Source: Symbiodinium natans (Eukaryota > Sar > Dinophyceae > Suessiales > Symbiodiniaceae). Taken from it: 64,000 bases of DNA. Where the stretch lies: NCBI GenBank assembly GCA_905221605.1, contig CAJNDS010000047.1, positions 188,001 to 252,000 on the forward strand, given 5' to 3'. Numbering within the stretch: the first letter of the stretch is position 1; the number at the start of each line of letters is the position of its first letter. Shown piece by piece: positions 19,845 through 30,898 of the stretch. The notes under the pieces were generated by a model. It did no database searches. It saw only the letters and a list, made by a program, of their open reading frames with translations, and was not told the DNA's origin. The position numbers were made by a program, and so were the translations under genes.

Positions 19845-20080
19845 GTTTAGGGGTTAGGGTTTAGGGTCTAGGGTCTAGGGTCTAGGTTCTAGGGTTTAGG
19901 GTTTAGGGTCTAGGGTCTAGGTTCTAGGGTTTAGGGTTTAGGGTCTAGGGTCTAGGGTCTAGGGTTTAGGGTCTAGGCTCTAGGGTCTAGGGTTTAGGGT
20001 CTAGGCTCTAGGGTCTAGGTTTAGGGTCTAGGGTTAGGGTTTAGGGTTTAGGGTTAGGATTTAAGATTTAGGGTTTAGGC
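19845..20080 (+). repeat. Mixed TTTAGGG and TCTAGGG array
   Basis: About 30 heptamers where TCTAGGG and TTCTAGG alternate with TTTAGGG, including a repeated higher-order block of about 60 bp (19861-19970). Confidence 0.9.
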
Positions 20081-20240
20081 TTTATTAGGACAGGCATCCT
20101 ACATGAACCACCCATCGCAAGGCCAAACAAGAACCGTCGTTTTTGACTCTGGGACAGTTCGGCCTAACCCCTAAACCTTAAACCCTGCTAATCTGGGCAG
20201 CAAACCCTCAACTCTGAGTAATTACCCCAAACCACACCCC

Positions 20241-20297
20241 CCATGGCCTCCGGGAAGAAAGGCTGCAACAGTGCCGGCTCCTCTCCCTCTCTGACAT
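20241..20297 (-). CDS. Candidate exon, unassigned gene
   Basis: Open minus frame with EEPALLQPFFPEAM after an AG acceptor cluster. Could be the 5' (cytoplasmic) part of the channel gene. Boundaries are approximate. Confidence 0.35.
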
Positions 20298-21059
20298 CTG
20301 GCGGCGGTTTGAGGGCTCAAGGCCCTCAACCCTAACCCTAAACCCTAAACACTAAACCCTAAACCCTAAACCCCAAGGGAAGCAGTCCCCATACAACAAA
20401 ATTGATTTTGCTACGCAGGGCTCTGGTGACTTAGGGTTTGGGTCAGGGTTTAGGGTTGAGGATTTGGGGCTTCAGAGGGCGGAGGATTATAGGATTTAGG
20501 GTTTTAGGCGCCCTAAGCCCTAAGCCCTGAGCCCTAAGCCCTAAACCCTAAACCCTTAGGAAGGGTTTGTAGAGTTTAAGAGTTTGCGGTTATGTGCTTT
20601 CGGGGGCTAGGGGTTGAGGCTTATGGGGGTATAATTTTGAGCGTCTTACAGGCTTGACCCCGATTCCCCAGGTACCTAAAGCGGGGCCCGCTTTAGGGTT
20701 TAGGGTTTAGGGTTTAGGGTTTAGAGTTTAGGGTTTAGGGTTCGGGGGTGCTGGTGTCAATGTCACAGCTAGGAACCTGAATCCTCAACCCTTCTGAGCC
20801 CTAAACCCTGGCACCCCAAACACCAAGCGCCGATTCCCCAGTTTCAAACCTTAAAACGAGCCTTCCCGCAGATTGTTAGACCAGAACCCCCTGTAGGAGT
20901 GTAGGATTAGGGTCCAGGGCTCGGAGCACATCCCCCTAAGAATAAAGGAATGATGGTACTGGGCCTAGGGTGTAGAAATTGGAGCCGAGGGCTTAGGGCT
21001 TCTACCCCTGCCCTAAAAGAAAACCAAACTGCGCTGGCAGGCAGTGCTTTCTTTGAACG

Positions 21060-21187
21060 CTACATCCCTAAATTCCTCCAAACCGTGACACCCTAAACCC
21101 AAGCCCCTACATCCCTAAATTCCTCCAAACCCTGAGCCCCACCTGACACCCTAAACCCAAGCCCCTACATCCCTAAATTCCTCCTAA
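21060..21187. repeat. Three-copy tandem repeat
   Basis: CTACATCCCTAAATTCCTCC starts at 21060, 21108 and 21165; spacer ACACCCTAAACCCAAGCCC is shared. Confidence 0.85.
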
Positions 21188-21331
21188 TCCCTAAACCCTA
21201 AACCCTAAACCCAAAACCCTAAACCCTAAACCCTAAATACTAAACCCTAACCCTAAACCCTAAACCCTAAATCCTAAACCCTAAACCCTAAACCCGTACC
21301 CCTAAACCCTAAACCCCAAACCCTTTTGAAC

Positions 21332-21402
21332 CCATCGTCTGGTGCCACCTCGTCAAGGCGCATCTGCGTCTGGCTGGGGCCTTCCGCTCTTGGAGGGCTC
21401 TT
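21332..21402 (-). CDS. Candidate exon, unassigned gene
   Basis: Encodes QTQMRLDEVAPDDG within a 23-codon open frame, CCCTAAA repeats on the left and TTTAGGG on the right. The donor GTTCAA lies inside the flanking repeat edge. No domain recognised. Confidence 0.4.
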
Positions 21403-21824
21403 CTTTAGGGTTTAGGGTTTCGGGTTTCGGGTTTAGGGTTTAGGGTTGCGGGTTTAGGGTTTAGTGTTTAGGGCTTAGGGATTCGGGCTTCGGGCTTCCC
21501 CTACATCGACCTTGCCAGGGTTCAGGGGTTTAGGGCTTGGGGGGGGGGGGTGAAAAGGTACCTGATTTTCCTAGTAAGAACGAGTAAGCACGACTGAGTC
21601 TTGCTTTGTGTTTGGGGGCGGGGGGGGGGGGTAACCCTGGAACCTAAACCCTAGAACCTAAGCCCTAAACCCTGAACCCTGAACCCTAAACCCTGAACCC
21701 TAAACCCTAAACCCACAACCGAGCCTAAAGCCTATCAACCCCATAAACCGAAAGCCCACCAAGCTAAACTCCAAACCCTCAGCCTTACAACCCTAAGACC
21801 CTATAAGCCCCCAAAACCTGTGAG

Positions 21825-21987
21825 CATAAACCTAAGGTAAGTACGTGGTCCCTTGCTATGGAACCTTAAAAGGGGACCCCTTATATACCCCGTATATACC
21901 CGATTAACCCAAGGGCCCTTACTTCAGAACCCTTTAAAGGAGTAAGGGCCCACGTTGAGTGACCACGTAATCACCCTTAGGTTTATG
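21825..21987. mobile_element. MITE-like element, family A
   Basis: Both ends extend the palindrome: CATAAACCTAAGGT at the left and ACCCTTAGGTTTATG at the right, with GTGGTCCCTT and AGTGACCAC inside. Confidence 0.6.
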
Positions 21988-22052
21988 AGCCCCGAACCCA
22001 AAACACCATGAACTTCAATCCCAACATCACGCTACCAGCTCTATAACCCCTG

Positions 22053-22190
22053 TATTGTTCCTTACCTTCTAAGGGTTCTGAAGTATGGGCCCTTGGGTTT
22101 TTTACAGTATATTATGATGTTTTTAAGGGGTCCCCGCTTAAGGGCCCATGCTAAGGGACCATGTAACTACCCTAAGAACCCTAAAGCCGT
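22053..22190. mobile_element. MITE-like element, family A
   Basis: Second copy 65 bp from the previous one, in tandem-like arrangement; right end GGGCCCATGCTAAGGGACCA then TGTAACTACC. Confidence 0.55.
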
Positions 22191-22598
22191 ATAAACCCTA
22201 TGAACCCAAAACCATAAACCCCCAACACTTACCCGTGTGGTGTCGGTCATTTCTCCTGCTTCTAAGAGTCTAAACCATAAACCCTAAACCCTAAACCCTA
22301 GACCCTAAACCCTAAACCCTAAACCCTAAACCCTAAACCCTAGGGGTTAAGGGGTATCAGGAGGCCTTTATCTTATTCCCCTACGTAGCCCCTAAGTAAC
22401 CCCCGAAGTAGACCCTAAGGTCCCTCATGAGGGTCCCTCCTTTAGTCCCTTGACTCGTTCGGGTCCTTCATACAATCAGCTCCCTCTTATAGTCCTATGT
22501 AAACCCTACACCCTACACCCTACACCCTAAACCCTAAACCCTAAACCTTAAACCCCAAACCCTAAACCCTAAACCCTAAACCCTAAACCCCTCCTCTC

Positions 22599-22634
22599 TG
22601 TGAGCTGGTTCTCCATGGCTGCAAATTCTCTTCG
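22599..22634 (-). CDS. Candidate exon, unassigned gene
   Basis: Encodes RREFAAMENQLT between an AG acceptor and a GA donor. Charged, helix-prone; CCCTAAA array left, TTTAGGG array right. Confidence 0.4.
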
Positions 22635-22711
22635 CTCAGGGCCAGGAATCGAATCTTTTGCAACAAACCGACTGCACCCAGAGTCCACTGAGTTCTCGTC
22701 CAACCTTTATT

Positions 22712-22824
22712 GGGTTTAGGGTTTAGGGTTTAGGGTTTAGGGTTTAGGGTTTAGGGTTTAGGGTTTAGGGTTTAGGGTTTAGGGTTTAGGGTTTAGGGTT
22801 TAGGGTTTAGGGTTTAGGGTTTAG
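22712..22824 (+). repeat. Telomere-like array, TTTAGGG orientation
   Basis: Sixteen units, perfect. Confidence 0.95.
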
Positions 22825-22845
22825 CGTTTGAGGTTTAGGCTTTAT

Positions 22846-22908
22846 CCGTGCGCATCACTGTTGTCCAGCTCTTGTTCCGTACGCATCACTGTTGTCAAGC
22901 TCTTGTTC
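22846..22908. repeat. 31-bp direct duplication over an exon end
   Basis: CCGTGCGCATCACTGTTGTC then AGCTCTTGTTC is followed at once by a second copy with two changes. It duplicates the donor region of candidate exon 22890-22929. Confidence 0.85.
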
Positions 22909-22929
22909 AGCGCCTCCACATTGCGTTGC
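22890..22929 (-). CDS. Candidate exon, unassigned gene, donor side duplicated
   Basis: Encodes QRNVEALNKSLTT, AG|G acceptor, GT donor (GTGATG). The last part of the exon and its donor are repeated once in tandem just downstream (see repeat 22846-22908). Confidence 0.4.
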
Positions 22930-23059
22930 CTCAACAAGGCCATCCAGTAGCTGTTGGGTCCCTAAACCCTGAATCCCCATTCCCCAAAACCCTAAACCTT
23001 AAACCCTAAACCCTAAGCCTAAAGCCTAAACCCTACACACCAGACGAAACCCCAGCAAC

Positions 23060-23113
23060 CACAGAGAAAGTTCGCAGCACGGGCCATTGTTCTTCTGCTC
23101 TCTCTTCGACAAG
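23060..23113 (-). CDS. Candidate exon, unassigned gene
   Basis: Encodes LVEERAEEQWPVLRTFSV in 18 codons, phase 0 at both ends, GT donor. Charged helix-like sequence; flanked by opposite repeat arrays. Confidence 0.45.
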
Positions 23114-23235
23114 CTTCGCAAACCACAAAACCCTAGGGTTTAGGGTTTAGGGTTTAGGGTTTAGGGTTGAGGGTGGAGGGTTGAGGGTTGAGGGTTGAGG
23201 GCTTCGAACCCCTTAAACCGGAACAACCCCAAGGC

Positions 23236-23290
23236 CTGGGCGAATCTGCATCGACAAGCGCTTGGGACGGTCGCTCGTGGCGACAAAGCA
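23236..23290 (-). CDS. Candidate exon, unassigned gene
   Basis: Encodes CFVATSDRPKRLSMQIRP, GC donor. Acceptor is AG|T, so the start is uncertain. Confidence 0.35.
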
Positions 23291-23336
23291 CTGCCGAATC
23301 CTTGGTTTGAGGTTCAGGGTTTGGGGTTCGGGCTTG

Positions 23337-23425
23337 GGGTTTAGGGTTTAGGGTTTAGGGTTTAGGGTTTAGGGTTTAGGGTTTAGGGTTTAGGGTTTAG
23401 GGTTTAGGGTTTAGGGTTTAGGGTT
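23337..23425 (+). repeat. Telomere-like array, TTTAGGG orientation
   Basis: About 12 perfect units. Confidence 0.95.
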
Positions 23426-24120
23426 CTCGGCTGTGGCAGATGGGGATGTTGGGGTTCAGGGCTCGGGTCTACGGGATTCACTTCTGTAGGACTTAGGAGA
23501 AAGGGTTTGGGTTTCGGTTCAGGGCTTTAGGGATTTCGGGTTTAGGGTACTTTGGGAGTTGAGGGGTGGCATGTAGCAGCTTGATTAGGGTTAGGGCGCA
23601 GCATGGCAGCATGGGCCACCCTAAGAATCGTTTCTGGGAGTCCCCCGTTGCAAGTTCCAAGCTGTAGCTTTGTTGCAGCTACGTTTAATGGAGAAGGGCC
23701 GTACGTTGCACTACTCAAAATGGCAACTCCAAGATACCATGGCGGTGTATGCGATCACAAGCCTGTGCGTCTCGAATGAGGGCCTCTAAGGTATCCACTT
23801 AAGCAAAAAACAACGGGCCCGATGACTTGACATGGTTAGGTCGTCAGGAGATACACTCGACAACCATGAGCCCCAGAAGAAACAAGCTCCTCAACCCTAA
23901 AGGAGCAACTCGAAATCCTAAAACCGTGACCCTAAAAACCTGCGAAGCCCTCAACCCTGAACCCTGAACCCTAAACCCTAAACTCTAAACCCTAAACCCT
24001 GAACTAAACCCAAAACCCAAAACCCTGGACCCTGGACCCTGGACCCTGGACCCTAAAACCCTAAACCCTAAACCCTAAACTCTAACCCCCCCTCCCCCCG
24101 TCCTCCCTCGGCAAGCAAGC

Positions 24121-24153
24121 GGCTGGAAGTCACACTCGTCCTCAGAGCCGAAC
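24121..24153 (-). CDS. Candidate exon, unassigned gene
   Basis: Encodes FGSEDECDFQ after CTCCCAG|G with a GC donor. Short, acidic, no domain recognised. Confidence 0.35.
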
Positions 24154-24973
24154 CTGGGAGTAGACATCCTAAACCCAAAAACCCTAAACCCTAGCCCTAA
24201 ACCCTAAACCCTCAGCCCTAACCCTAAACCCTAAACCCTAAACCCCTCAGCCCTAAAGACCCCAAAAAAGAACAACTCCGTCCCCTGTGCTTCGTTGCCC
24301 TCATGACTTTTTATTGTTCAGGGGTTCGCGGTCTAGTTCTTAGGATCTTGGGGTTAGGGCTTAGGCCAGTTCAGGGCAAATCCTAAACCCAGAACCCCTA
24401 AACCCTAAACACCACTAAACCCACCAAACCCACTAAACCCACGAAACCTCTAAACCCCTAAACCCCTAAACCCTAAACCCCTAGACCCCTAAAGGCCCCA
24501 AGATGGCAAGCAGAGGCGCTTGTCGCTCATGTTGTCCGAGCTCTTGCTTCGCTCCGACACCGTCGCTACCGTCATGCCAATCCTCAGCGTTTTCGGCGTG
24601 CTTACTGGCTTTGTGGGGGTTTAGGGTTTAGGGCTAGCCCTAAACCCTAAACCCTAAACTCTGAACCCTGAACCCTGAACCCTATATAAACCCTAAACCC
24701 TAAATCCCAACATCTGAAGGGCTCAGGGCTCATGGGGTTGAGGTCTGCGGCTCATGGGTTCGGAGATGTAGTTGGTTTAGGGGAGTTTAGGGCTTAGGAA
24801 AAGCAAAAAGCCTATGCCCTATGCCTATCAATTCTCAATCACCCCCCTCGCGCCACCCAAGCATGTAGCCCTAAACCCTAACCCCAATCCCCAAACCCCA
24901 AACCCCAAACCCCAAACCCTAAACCCTAAACCCTAAACCCCAAGCCCTGAACCCTGAACCCTGAAAGGTGTTC

Positions 24974-25013
24974 CGTTGATGTACTCCAGACTGGTCCCAA
25001 CACTCCCCGACAG
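24974..25013 (-). CDS. Candidate exon, unassigned gene
   Basis: Encodes LSGSVGTSLEYIN, GA donor; CCCTAAA array left and TTTAGGG array right. Confidence 0.35.
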
Positions 25014-25563
25014 CTCTCCGAGTACGTCCCAAGAAGGTCGGCTTAGGGTTTAGGGTTTAGGGTTTAGGGTTCAGGGTTCAGGGTTTAGGGTTTAGGGTTT
25101 AGGGTTTAGGGTTTAGGGTTTAGGGTTTAGGGCTACATGTGGTGTAGGGTATGGATACAAGCCCTAAACCCTTAACCCTAAACCCGACCCGCCGCCACTC
25201 CCCGGCGCGGGTCGGGACCGCCGCACTTTGGAACACCCTAAACCTGAACCCTAAACCCCAAACCCTGAACCCTGAACCCTAAACCCTGAACCCTAAACCC
25301 TAAACCCTAATCCCTAAACCCTAAACCCTGAACCCGCAGCCCAAGCCAAGCTTCAACCTTAGAAGTGCAATGTCCCTTGCAAGGTTTAGGCATCTGGGCT
25401 ACGCGGCTGAGAAGATTATTGGGTTTAGGGTTTAGGGTTTAGGGCTTTGCGGTTGGTGCTTTAGGGTTTAGGGCTCTAGGTCCTAAACCCTCAACCATAA
25501 ACCCTGTGCAAACACTAAACCCTGTAAACCCTAAAACGTGGCTTAGGGTTATGTGTTCCAGGC

Positions 25564-25613
25564 TGCTTCTTCGAGACCACCCGCTCCATCTTGGCAAAGT
25601 TTTGCTGAGCAAC
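25564..25613 (-). CDS. Candidate exon, unassigned gene
   Basis: Encodes VAQQNFAKMERVVSKK, coiled-coil-like, AG|G acceptor and GC donor. Possible cytoplasmic segment of the same transcription unit as the channel. Confidence 0.45.
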
Positions 25614-25658
25614 CTTCCTGCGGTGGGGTGAGGCTTGGGGCAAAAGTTTAGGGTAGGG

Positions 25659-25764
25659 CTTAGGGTTTAGGGTTTAGGGTTTAGGGTTTAGGGTTTAGGG
25701 TTTAGGGTTTAGGGTTTAGGGTTTAGGGTTTAGGGTTTAGGGTTTAGGGTTTAGGGTTTAGGGT
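25659..25764 (+). repeat. Telomere-like array, TTTAGGG orientation
   Basis: About 14 units, perfect after the first two. Confidence 0.95.
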
Positions 25765-25840
25765 AGAATTAACCGGAGCCTGAGCCCAGTTTGAGCACTA
25801 CTAAGCCCAATTAAGCCCTAAACCCTCTCATCTGATCTTA

Positions 25841-25980
25841 TTTAGGGTTTAGGGTTTAGGGTTTAGGGTTTATGGGTTTAGGGTTTAGGGTTTAGGGTTT
25901 AGGGTTTAGGGTTTAGGGTTTAGGGTTTAGGGTTTAGGGTTTAGGGTTTAGGGTTTAGGGTTTAGGGTTTAGGGTTTAGG
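25841..25980 (+). repeat. Telomere-like array, TTTAGGG orientation
   Basis: Twenty units with one inserted base (TTTATGGG). Confidence 0.95.
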
Positions 25981-27139
25981 GGGGGCCTTTTGGGGTTAGC
26001 ACAGTCAAGGAGCACATTTGTTTTGGGCTACTTGCCTTGTCGCAGGACATTTGTGAACTATGGGTACCCCACTGCTCTCTTAAAGAGCTATAAGAGGAGA
26101 TATAGGGCTTACGGTCAGGGTCCCTACGAAGAAGTAGGAACTAGGGCTACATGCGCGAGGGTAGTTTGCGATACAATGGCAGGGACACGGCTACGAGCCT
26201 CGGGGGCGGGGGGGGTTCAGGTTGCGTTTTGGGTTTAGTTAGGGTTCACGGTTTAGGGTTGGGTTTACGTTTTTTTATTTAGGGTTTTGGGGTTGAGTGT
26301 TTAGGGTTCAGGGTTCTGCCCAGAGGACCTCAGGGTTTTTGGAATAGATGTGAGCTTGTTTGTACAGCTTCCTTGCACAAGCCCTGACGACTTCGGCCCT
26401 GTGGGTCCTCATAGTTGTTCAGGGCTTCGGGTTTGCCATTTGACAACAACTTTGAGAATGTCCCTAAACCCTAAACCCTAAACCCTGAACCCTAAACCCC
26501 GAACCCTAGACCCTAAACCCTGGTTGTAGATTCCTTCAGGGATGCAGGCACCATGGTTGGGTCTGGGGTGGGTTCCATCAGGCATGTTTGCGTCTTGTTT
26601 TGGGGGGGGGGGGGGGGCCTGAACCCTTTAAACGCCAAACCCTAACCCTAAACCCTAAACCCCAAACCCCAAACCCCAAACCCTAAACCCCAAACCCTAA
26701 ACCCTAGCCCTAAACCCTAAACCCGAACCCCGCAACTTCGTAAAGCTGCAAGGGGCTGCAAGGTCCAGGGAGATCCCCCAAGAAATGACATGAGCTTTAC
26801 AGCTTTGCAATGCAAATCAAGGGACCAAAGCAGGGACCCTTATATCGGAACTTAGGGGTTGTTTAGGGGGTTTAGGGTAAGTGTTCAGGGTTCAGGGTTC
26901 AAGGTTCAGGGTTCAGGGTTTAGGGTTTAGGGTTTAGGGGCTACTTAGGTATATAGGGACTATATACGGTGTGTATATATATATATATATATAGGGGATA
27001 TATAGGGGAGTTAGATTTTTTGGCCCCTCCTTCCACCCCTTAAGCAAGGAGGTCGGCTGGTAGGGTGCTGTGTTAGGGCTCCAGAAGTTTTCGGGCTGAA
27101 CCGCTTGGTTTCGGGGATTCTGAACCTAAACCCTGACCG

Positions 27140-27250
27140 AACCCTAAACCCTAAACCCTAAACCCTAAACCCTAAACCCTAAACCCTAAACCCTAAACCC
27201 TAAACCCTAAACCCTAAACCCTAAACCCTAAACCCTAAACCCTAAACCCT
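27140..27250 (-). repeat. Telomere-like array, CCCTAAA orientation
   Basis: Sixteen perfect units left of candidate exon 27259-27339. Confidence 0.95.
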
Positions 27251-27258
27251 CGGGGTGC

Positions 27259-27339
27259 GTGGTTGATGCTAGTGCCCCAGCCGAGGACCATGTCCGGGGA
27301 CCTGTCGTCATCGAACTTGGTCTGGAAAATGATACTTTC
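27259..27339 (-). CDS. Candidate exon, unassigned gene
   Basis: Encodes ESIIFQTKFDDDRSPDMVLG and further residues after GGCAG|G. Clearly protein-like; it sits between a CCCTAAA array (27140-27250) and a TTTAGGG array (27351-27466). Donor side uncertain. Confidence 0.5.
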
Positions 27340-27350
27340 CTGCCATGGCT

Positions 27351-27466
27351 TAGGGTTTAGGGTTTAGGGTTTGGGGTTTAGGGTTTAGGGTTTAGGGTTT
27401 GGGGTTTAGGGTTTAGGGTTTAGGGTTTAGGGTTTAGGGTTTAGGGTTTAGGGTTTAGGGTTTAGG
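27351..27466 (+). repeat. Telomere-like array, TTTAGGG orientation
   Basis: About 16 units right of candidate exon 27259-27339, giving a bracketed exon. Confidence 0.95.
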
Positions 27467-27940
27467 GGAAAACTTGCGGGCAGTGTAAAAATCGAAAGTT
27501 CTATAGGGGTTTGTCTTGGGTAATATGGGAGCTTTCCGAAAATTAGAGGTCACTTTGTGAGCTCTCCTACAACACGGAGCCATACGTAGAATACCCAACA
27601 CGGGCACCCCAAATTAACCCTAAACCCTAAATCCTAAACCCTAAACCCTAAACCCTAAAATGAGACTCATTCGGAATCCCCAAAAATCCTCAACCCTAAC
27701 CTTATGGCCCCAATTACTCTTCTTATAAGATCTGAGATTCTTGACCTACTTGCTGAGTACCCTGGGCACAAAAAGGTTAACCTTTGAATTCTCGTAGGGT
27801 TCTGTCTACCCCGAACGGTGCCTACTCAGCTACGAAGATACGGAAACCCCTGCAAAAGCATATACCCTCAACCCTAAACACAAACTGTTGACCCTAAACC
27901 TCAAAACCCTAAGCCCAAGTTAACAGTGCCCGGGAGTTTT

Positions 27941-27941
<1 letters not shown>

Positions 27942-27993
<52 letters not shown>
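27942..27993. repeat. Homopolymer of 52 G
   Basis: An uninterrupted G run on the plus strand. It may be longer or shorter in reality because of sequencing error. Confidence 0.85.
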
Positions 27994-27994
<1 letters not shown>

Positions 27995-28804
27995 GCGGTG
28001 GTTGCGAAGTTTGGTTCAGGGTTTAGGGTTTATGGTTTAAGATTTAGGTTTAGGGTTTAGGGTTTAGGGCTTCGGGTTAGGATTTCGGGCACGGTTGGTT
28101 GGGGGTTCCGGGCTTGGGGATTTGTGGGGTATATCAGAAGGGATTACCCTAAACCATGCCGTCCCCCAAGATCCCTGCTGTTGGCTTAGTGAAGGTTTGG
28201 CCCAAAAACCCTCAACCCTCAACCCTCAAACCCTAAACTTTAAACACCTAGCTCTAAGCCCTAAACCAGAGACCCTGCTCTCAAAAAATGCCAGGCCTTT
28301 CAAGACCAAAATAGGGGTTTAGGGCTTATAGTTCAGGGTTTAGGGTTTAGTGTTTAGGGTTTGGGGCTTGCACAAATATGATTAACTATGACATGCTGGC
28401 GGGTAAACTTTGGGAGGAGGGAGAGGGTTAACCGCAAGCGAAAGCGGACTACTTTGGATTTAATACATATGTGTCGAGTAAACTAGATGTAATATACGAA
28501 AAGGAAATGTACCTGTAGCTCCCTGTTTCAGCGTATACCAGCGCTTGTCATTGTAGGCCCCTCCCCCTTCCCCGACCTGCAGCGACTGGCGGCGCGGGCG
28601 GCCAATCCGTGTGCCTGCACCGCTGCAAAAGCAAATGGGTTTTCTAAACCAAAACCCTAAACCCTAAGCCAAAAAAAAAAACGCCCCCAACCCCTAAACC
28701 TCCCAAACCCTAACCCCTAAACTCTCAGCCCCAAACCCCCTAAACCCCTGAGCCCTAAACCTTAACCCCCCTATATTTTCAACCTCCTAAACCCCCTAAA
28801 CCTC

Positions 28805-28974
28805 CCCAACCCTAAACCCTAAACCCTAAACCCTAAACCCTAAACCCTAAACCCTAAACCCTAAACCCTAAACCCTAAACCCTAAACCCTAAACCCTAAA
28901 CCCTAAACCCTAAACCCTGAACCCTGAACCCTGAACCCTGAACCCTGAACCCTGAACCCTGAACCCTGAACCCT
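28805..28974 (-). repeat. Array that switches from CCCTAAA to CCCTGAA
   Basis: Sixteen CCCTAAA units are followed without a break by eight CCCTGAA units from 28912 on, then the array ends. Confidence 0.95.
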
Positions 28975-29030
28975 AAATAAAAGCCCCTAAATCCCCTCCT
29001 AAAACCCTAAACTCCAGGGGCCGAGGGCGC

Positions 29031-29098
29031 CTGTCTCGATCCGCTCAGGGCGGGTCTCTTCGAAGTTGCCAAAGGAGGCTGCGATTGGGGTACCCAGC
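29031..29098 (-). CDS. Candidate exon, unassigned gene
   Basis: Encodes LGTPIAASFGNFEETRPERI in a 22-codon frame, TTCCAG|G acceptor, GC donor. Flanked by opposite arrays. Confidence 0.5.
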
Positions 29099-29870
29099 CT
29101 GGAAACTTTACCGGAAGAATAGGGGGGCGGGGTTTAGGGTTTAGGGTTTAGGGTTTAGGGTTTAGGGTTTAGGGTTTAGGGTCTGGGGGTGTAGGGTTTA
29201 GGGTATAGGGTCTAGGCTTGAGGGTTTTCTGGATTCAGAGTTTGAGGGTTTAGGGCTATAGGCTTTGGGGTTTTAGAGTTTGAGCGGTTTATAGGGCTTA
29301 AGGGACTCTAGGCGTTTAGGGTCTCGAGTTTGAGGGTGTGCTGGTTGTAGGCTTTAGAGTTTTAGGGTTTCTGGTGTTTGAGTTTCAGGACCTAGAGTTG
29401 GTTTTCAGGGTTTAGGGGTTTAGGGTTTTAGGGCTTTAGGGGGGTAGGGTTTAGGGTTGTCAGGTTTGGGCTCAAAGGGTCTTAGGAGTTTAGGTTTCAG
29501 GGTTGAGGGTAGTAAGGCTAGGTCGCACAAGCCAGATAAGCACAATAGTGGTCTTTAAGGCTGCACCTTTCGCACTCGGCGTTGCGAAAGCTACGCCCCA
29601 CTGGGTATATAAGGCCCCACAGCCTCCTCTACTACTATTTGCTTAAGAACCCCAAAAGAATAAACATAATAATCCCTATATTACCCTTTATAAGGAAGAA
29701 CATGTCTTGTTTTTGTTCGGGGTTTGCAAGCAATTAGTAGTCTAAGCTGACTGAATTTCTTGCGACCCTATCTGGCAGGGTTGGGGGGGGGACGAGGGAG
29801 TGTACAACCGTATTCCCCCCCCCCCATATTCATGTACTAGGGTTCGGAGACTGTGGAAAGGAAGCTGGAT

Positions 29871-29946
29871 AACCCTAAACCCTAAACCCAGAAAACAGTG
29901 TAGGGCATTAACCCTAAACCCTAAACCCAGAAAACAGTGTAGGGCA
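29871..29946. repeat. 38-bp tandem duplication that includes telomere-like units
   Basis: AACCCTAAACCCTAAACCC followed by AGAAAACAGTGTAGGGCAT occurs twice in a row. Confidence 0.9.
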
Positions 29947-30002
29947 TAGAGGGCTCTCTGGCCCCATTGAGGCCTTCTTTGTGGAATCCAGCGAAGTTCC
30001 AA

Positions 30003-30898
30003 ACTTGCGAATCACCCGCTAAACCCTAAACCCTAAACCCTAAACCCTAAACCCTCAACCCGCAACCCTCAACCCTCAACCCTCAAGCCTAAAGCCTAAA
30101 GCCTAAAGCCTAAACCTTAAACCCTCAACCCACCCTTCAAGACCCTGAAACCTCAAAGGCCTCTAGGCAAAAGCTCCGCCTGACCTCCTTGGGTTGAAAG
30201 TTTGTCCGAGAAGCCCTACACGACTCGAAGACCAAGCCCCTGCAAACCTTATAAACCCTACATGACCCGAAGCCCTTAGGATTTAGGGTTCAGGGGTTTA
30301 GGGTTTAGGGTCTAGCCCTAAACCCTACCACCCTGTCAACCCTATAAACCCTACCCCCCTCCGCTCCTTTGGAGTTCGGCAGTCGGCGGCTTTGGCACTG
30401 CTGGCGGAGTTGGGAGAAGGAAGTGCGGTTTAGGGTTTAGGGTTTAGGGTTTTAGGAATTAGGGTTTAGGGTTTAGGGTTTAGGGGTTCGGGTTTAGGGT
30501 TTACGGCTTAGGGTTTGGGGTTGAGCACTCTAGTGACATGATTCAGAAAGACGTGTCGGTCTTACCTGCCCACGCAAGACGGTTCGGGAAGCATCTACTT
30601 ATATCCTTCAGCAGCTCTTCAAGAAGAGTGAGGGTTAGCCCAACTGCCAGCAACAACTGGGGTGTTAGTTCTAACGGCAATCCCACTTGCGACACTTGTG
30701 TACCTGCTAACGAAGTAACCCCCTAGCAGCTAACAGCTAAGTCACCAAGAAACAAAAACCTAAACCCTAAACCCTAAACCCTAACCCGAAAACAGTGCTC
30801 ACGTCCGATTTGAGGAGGCAGCTCTGCAATGTCCAGTACATGCAGAAAGGACGCGCTACGTGCTTCCATCTCTAAAACACGTTGTCGCTCTTACTTTT
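30003..30898. other. Region without a resolved gene
   Basis: Telomere-like and CCTAAAG / CCCTCAA variant arrays (30019-30120, 30425-30510), then a unique stretch (30530-30730) with open frames but no recognisable domain. This is the 3' flank of the oxygenase gene; no polyadenylation signal was recognised. Confidence 0.5.
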
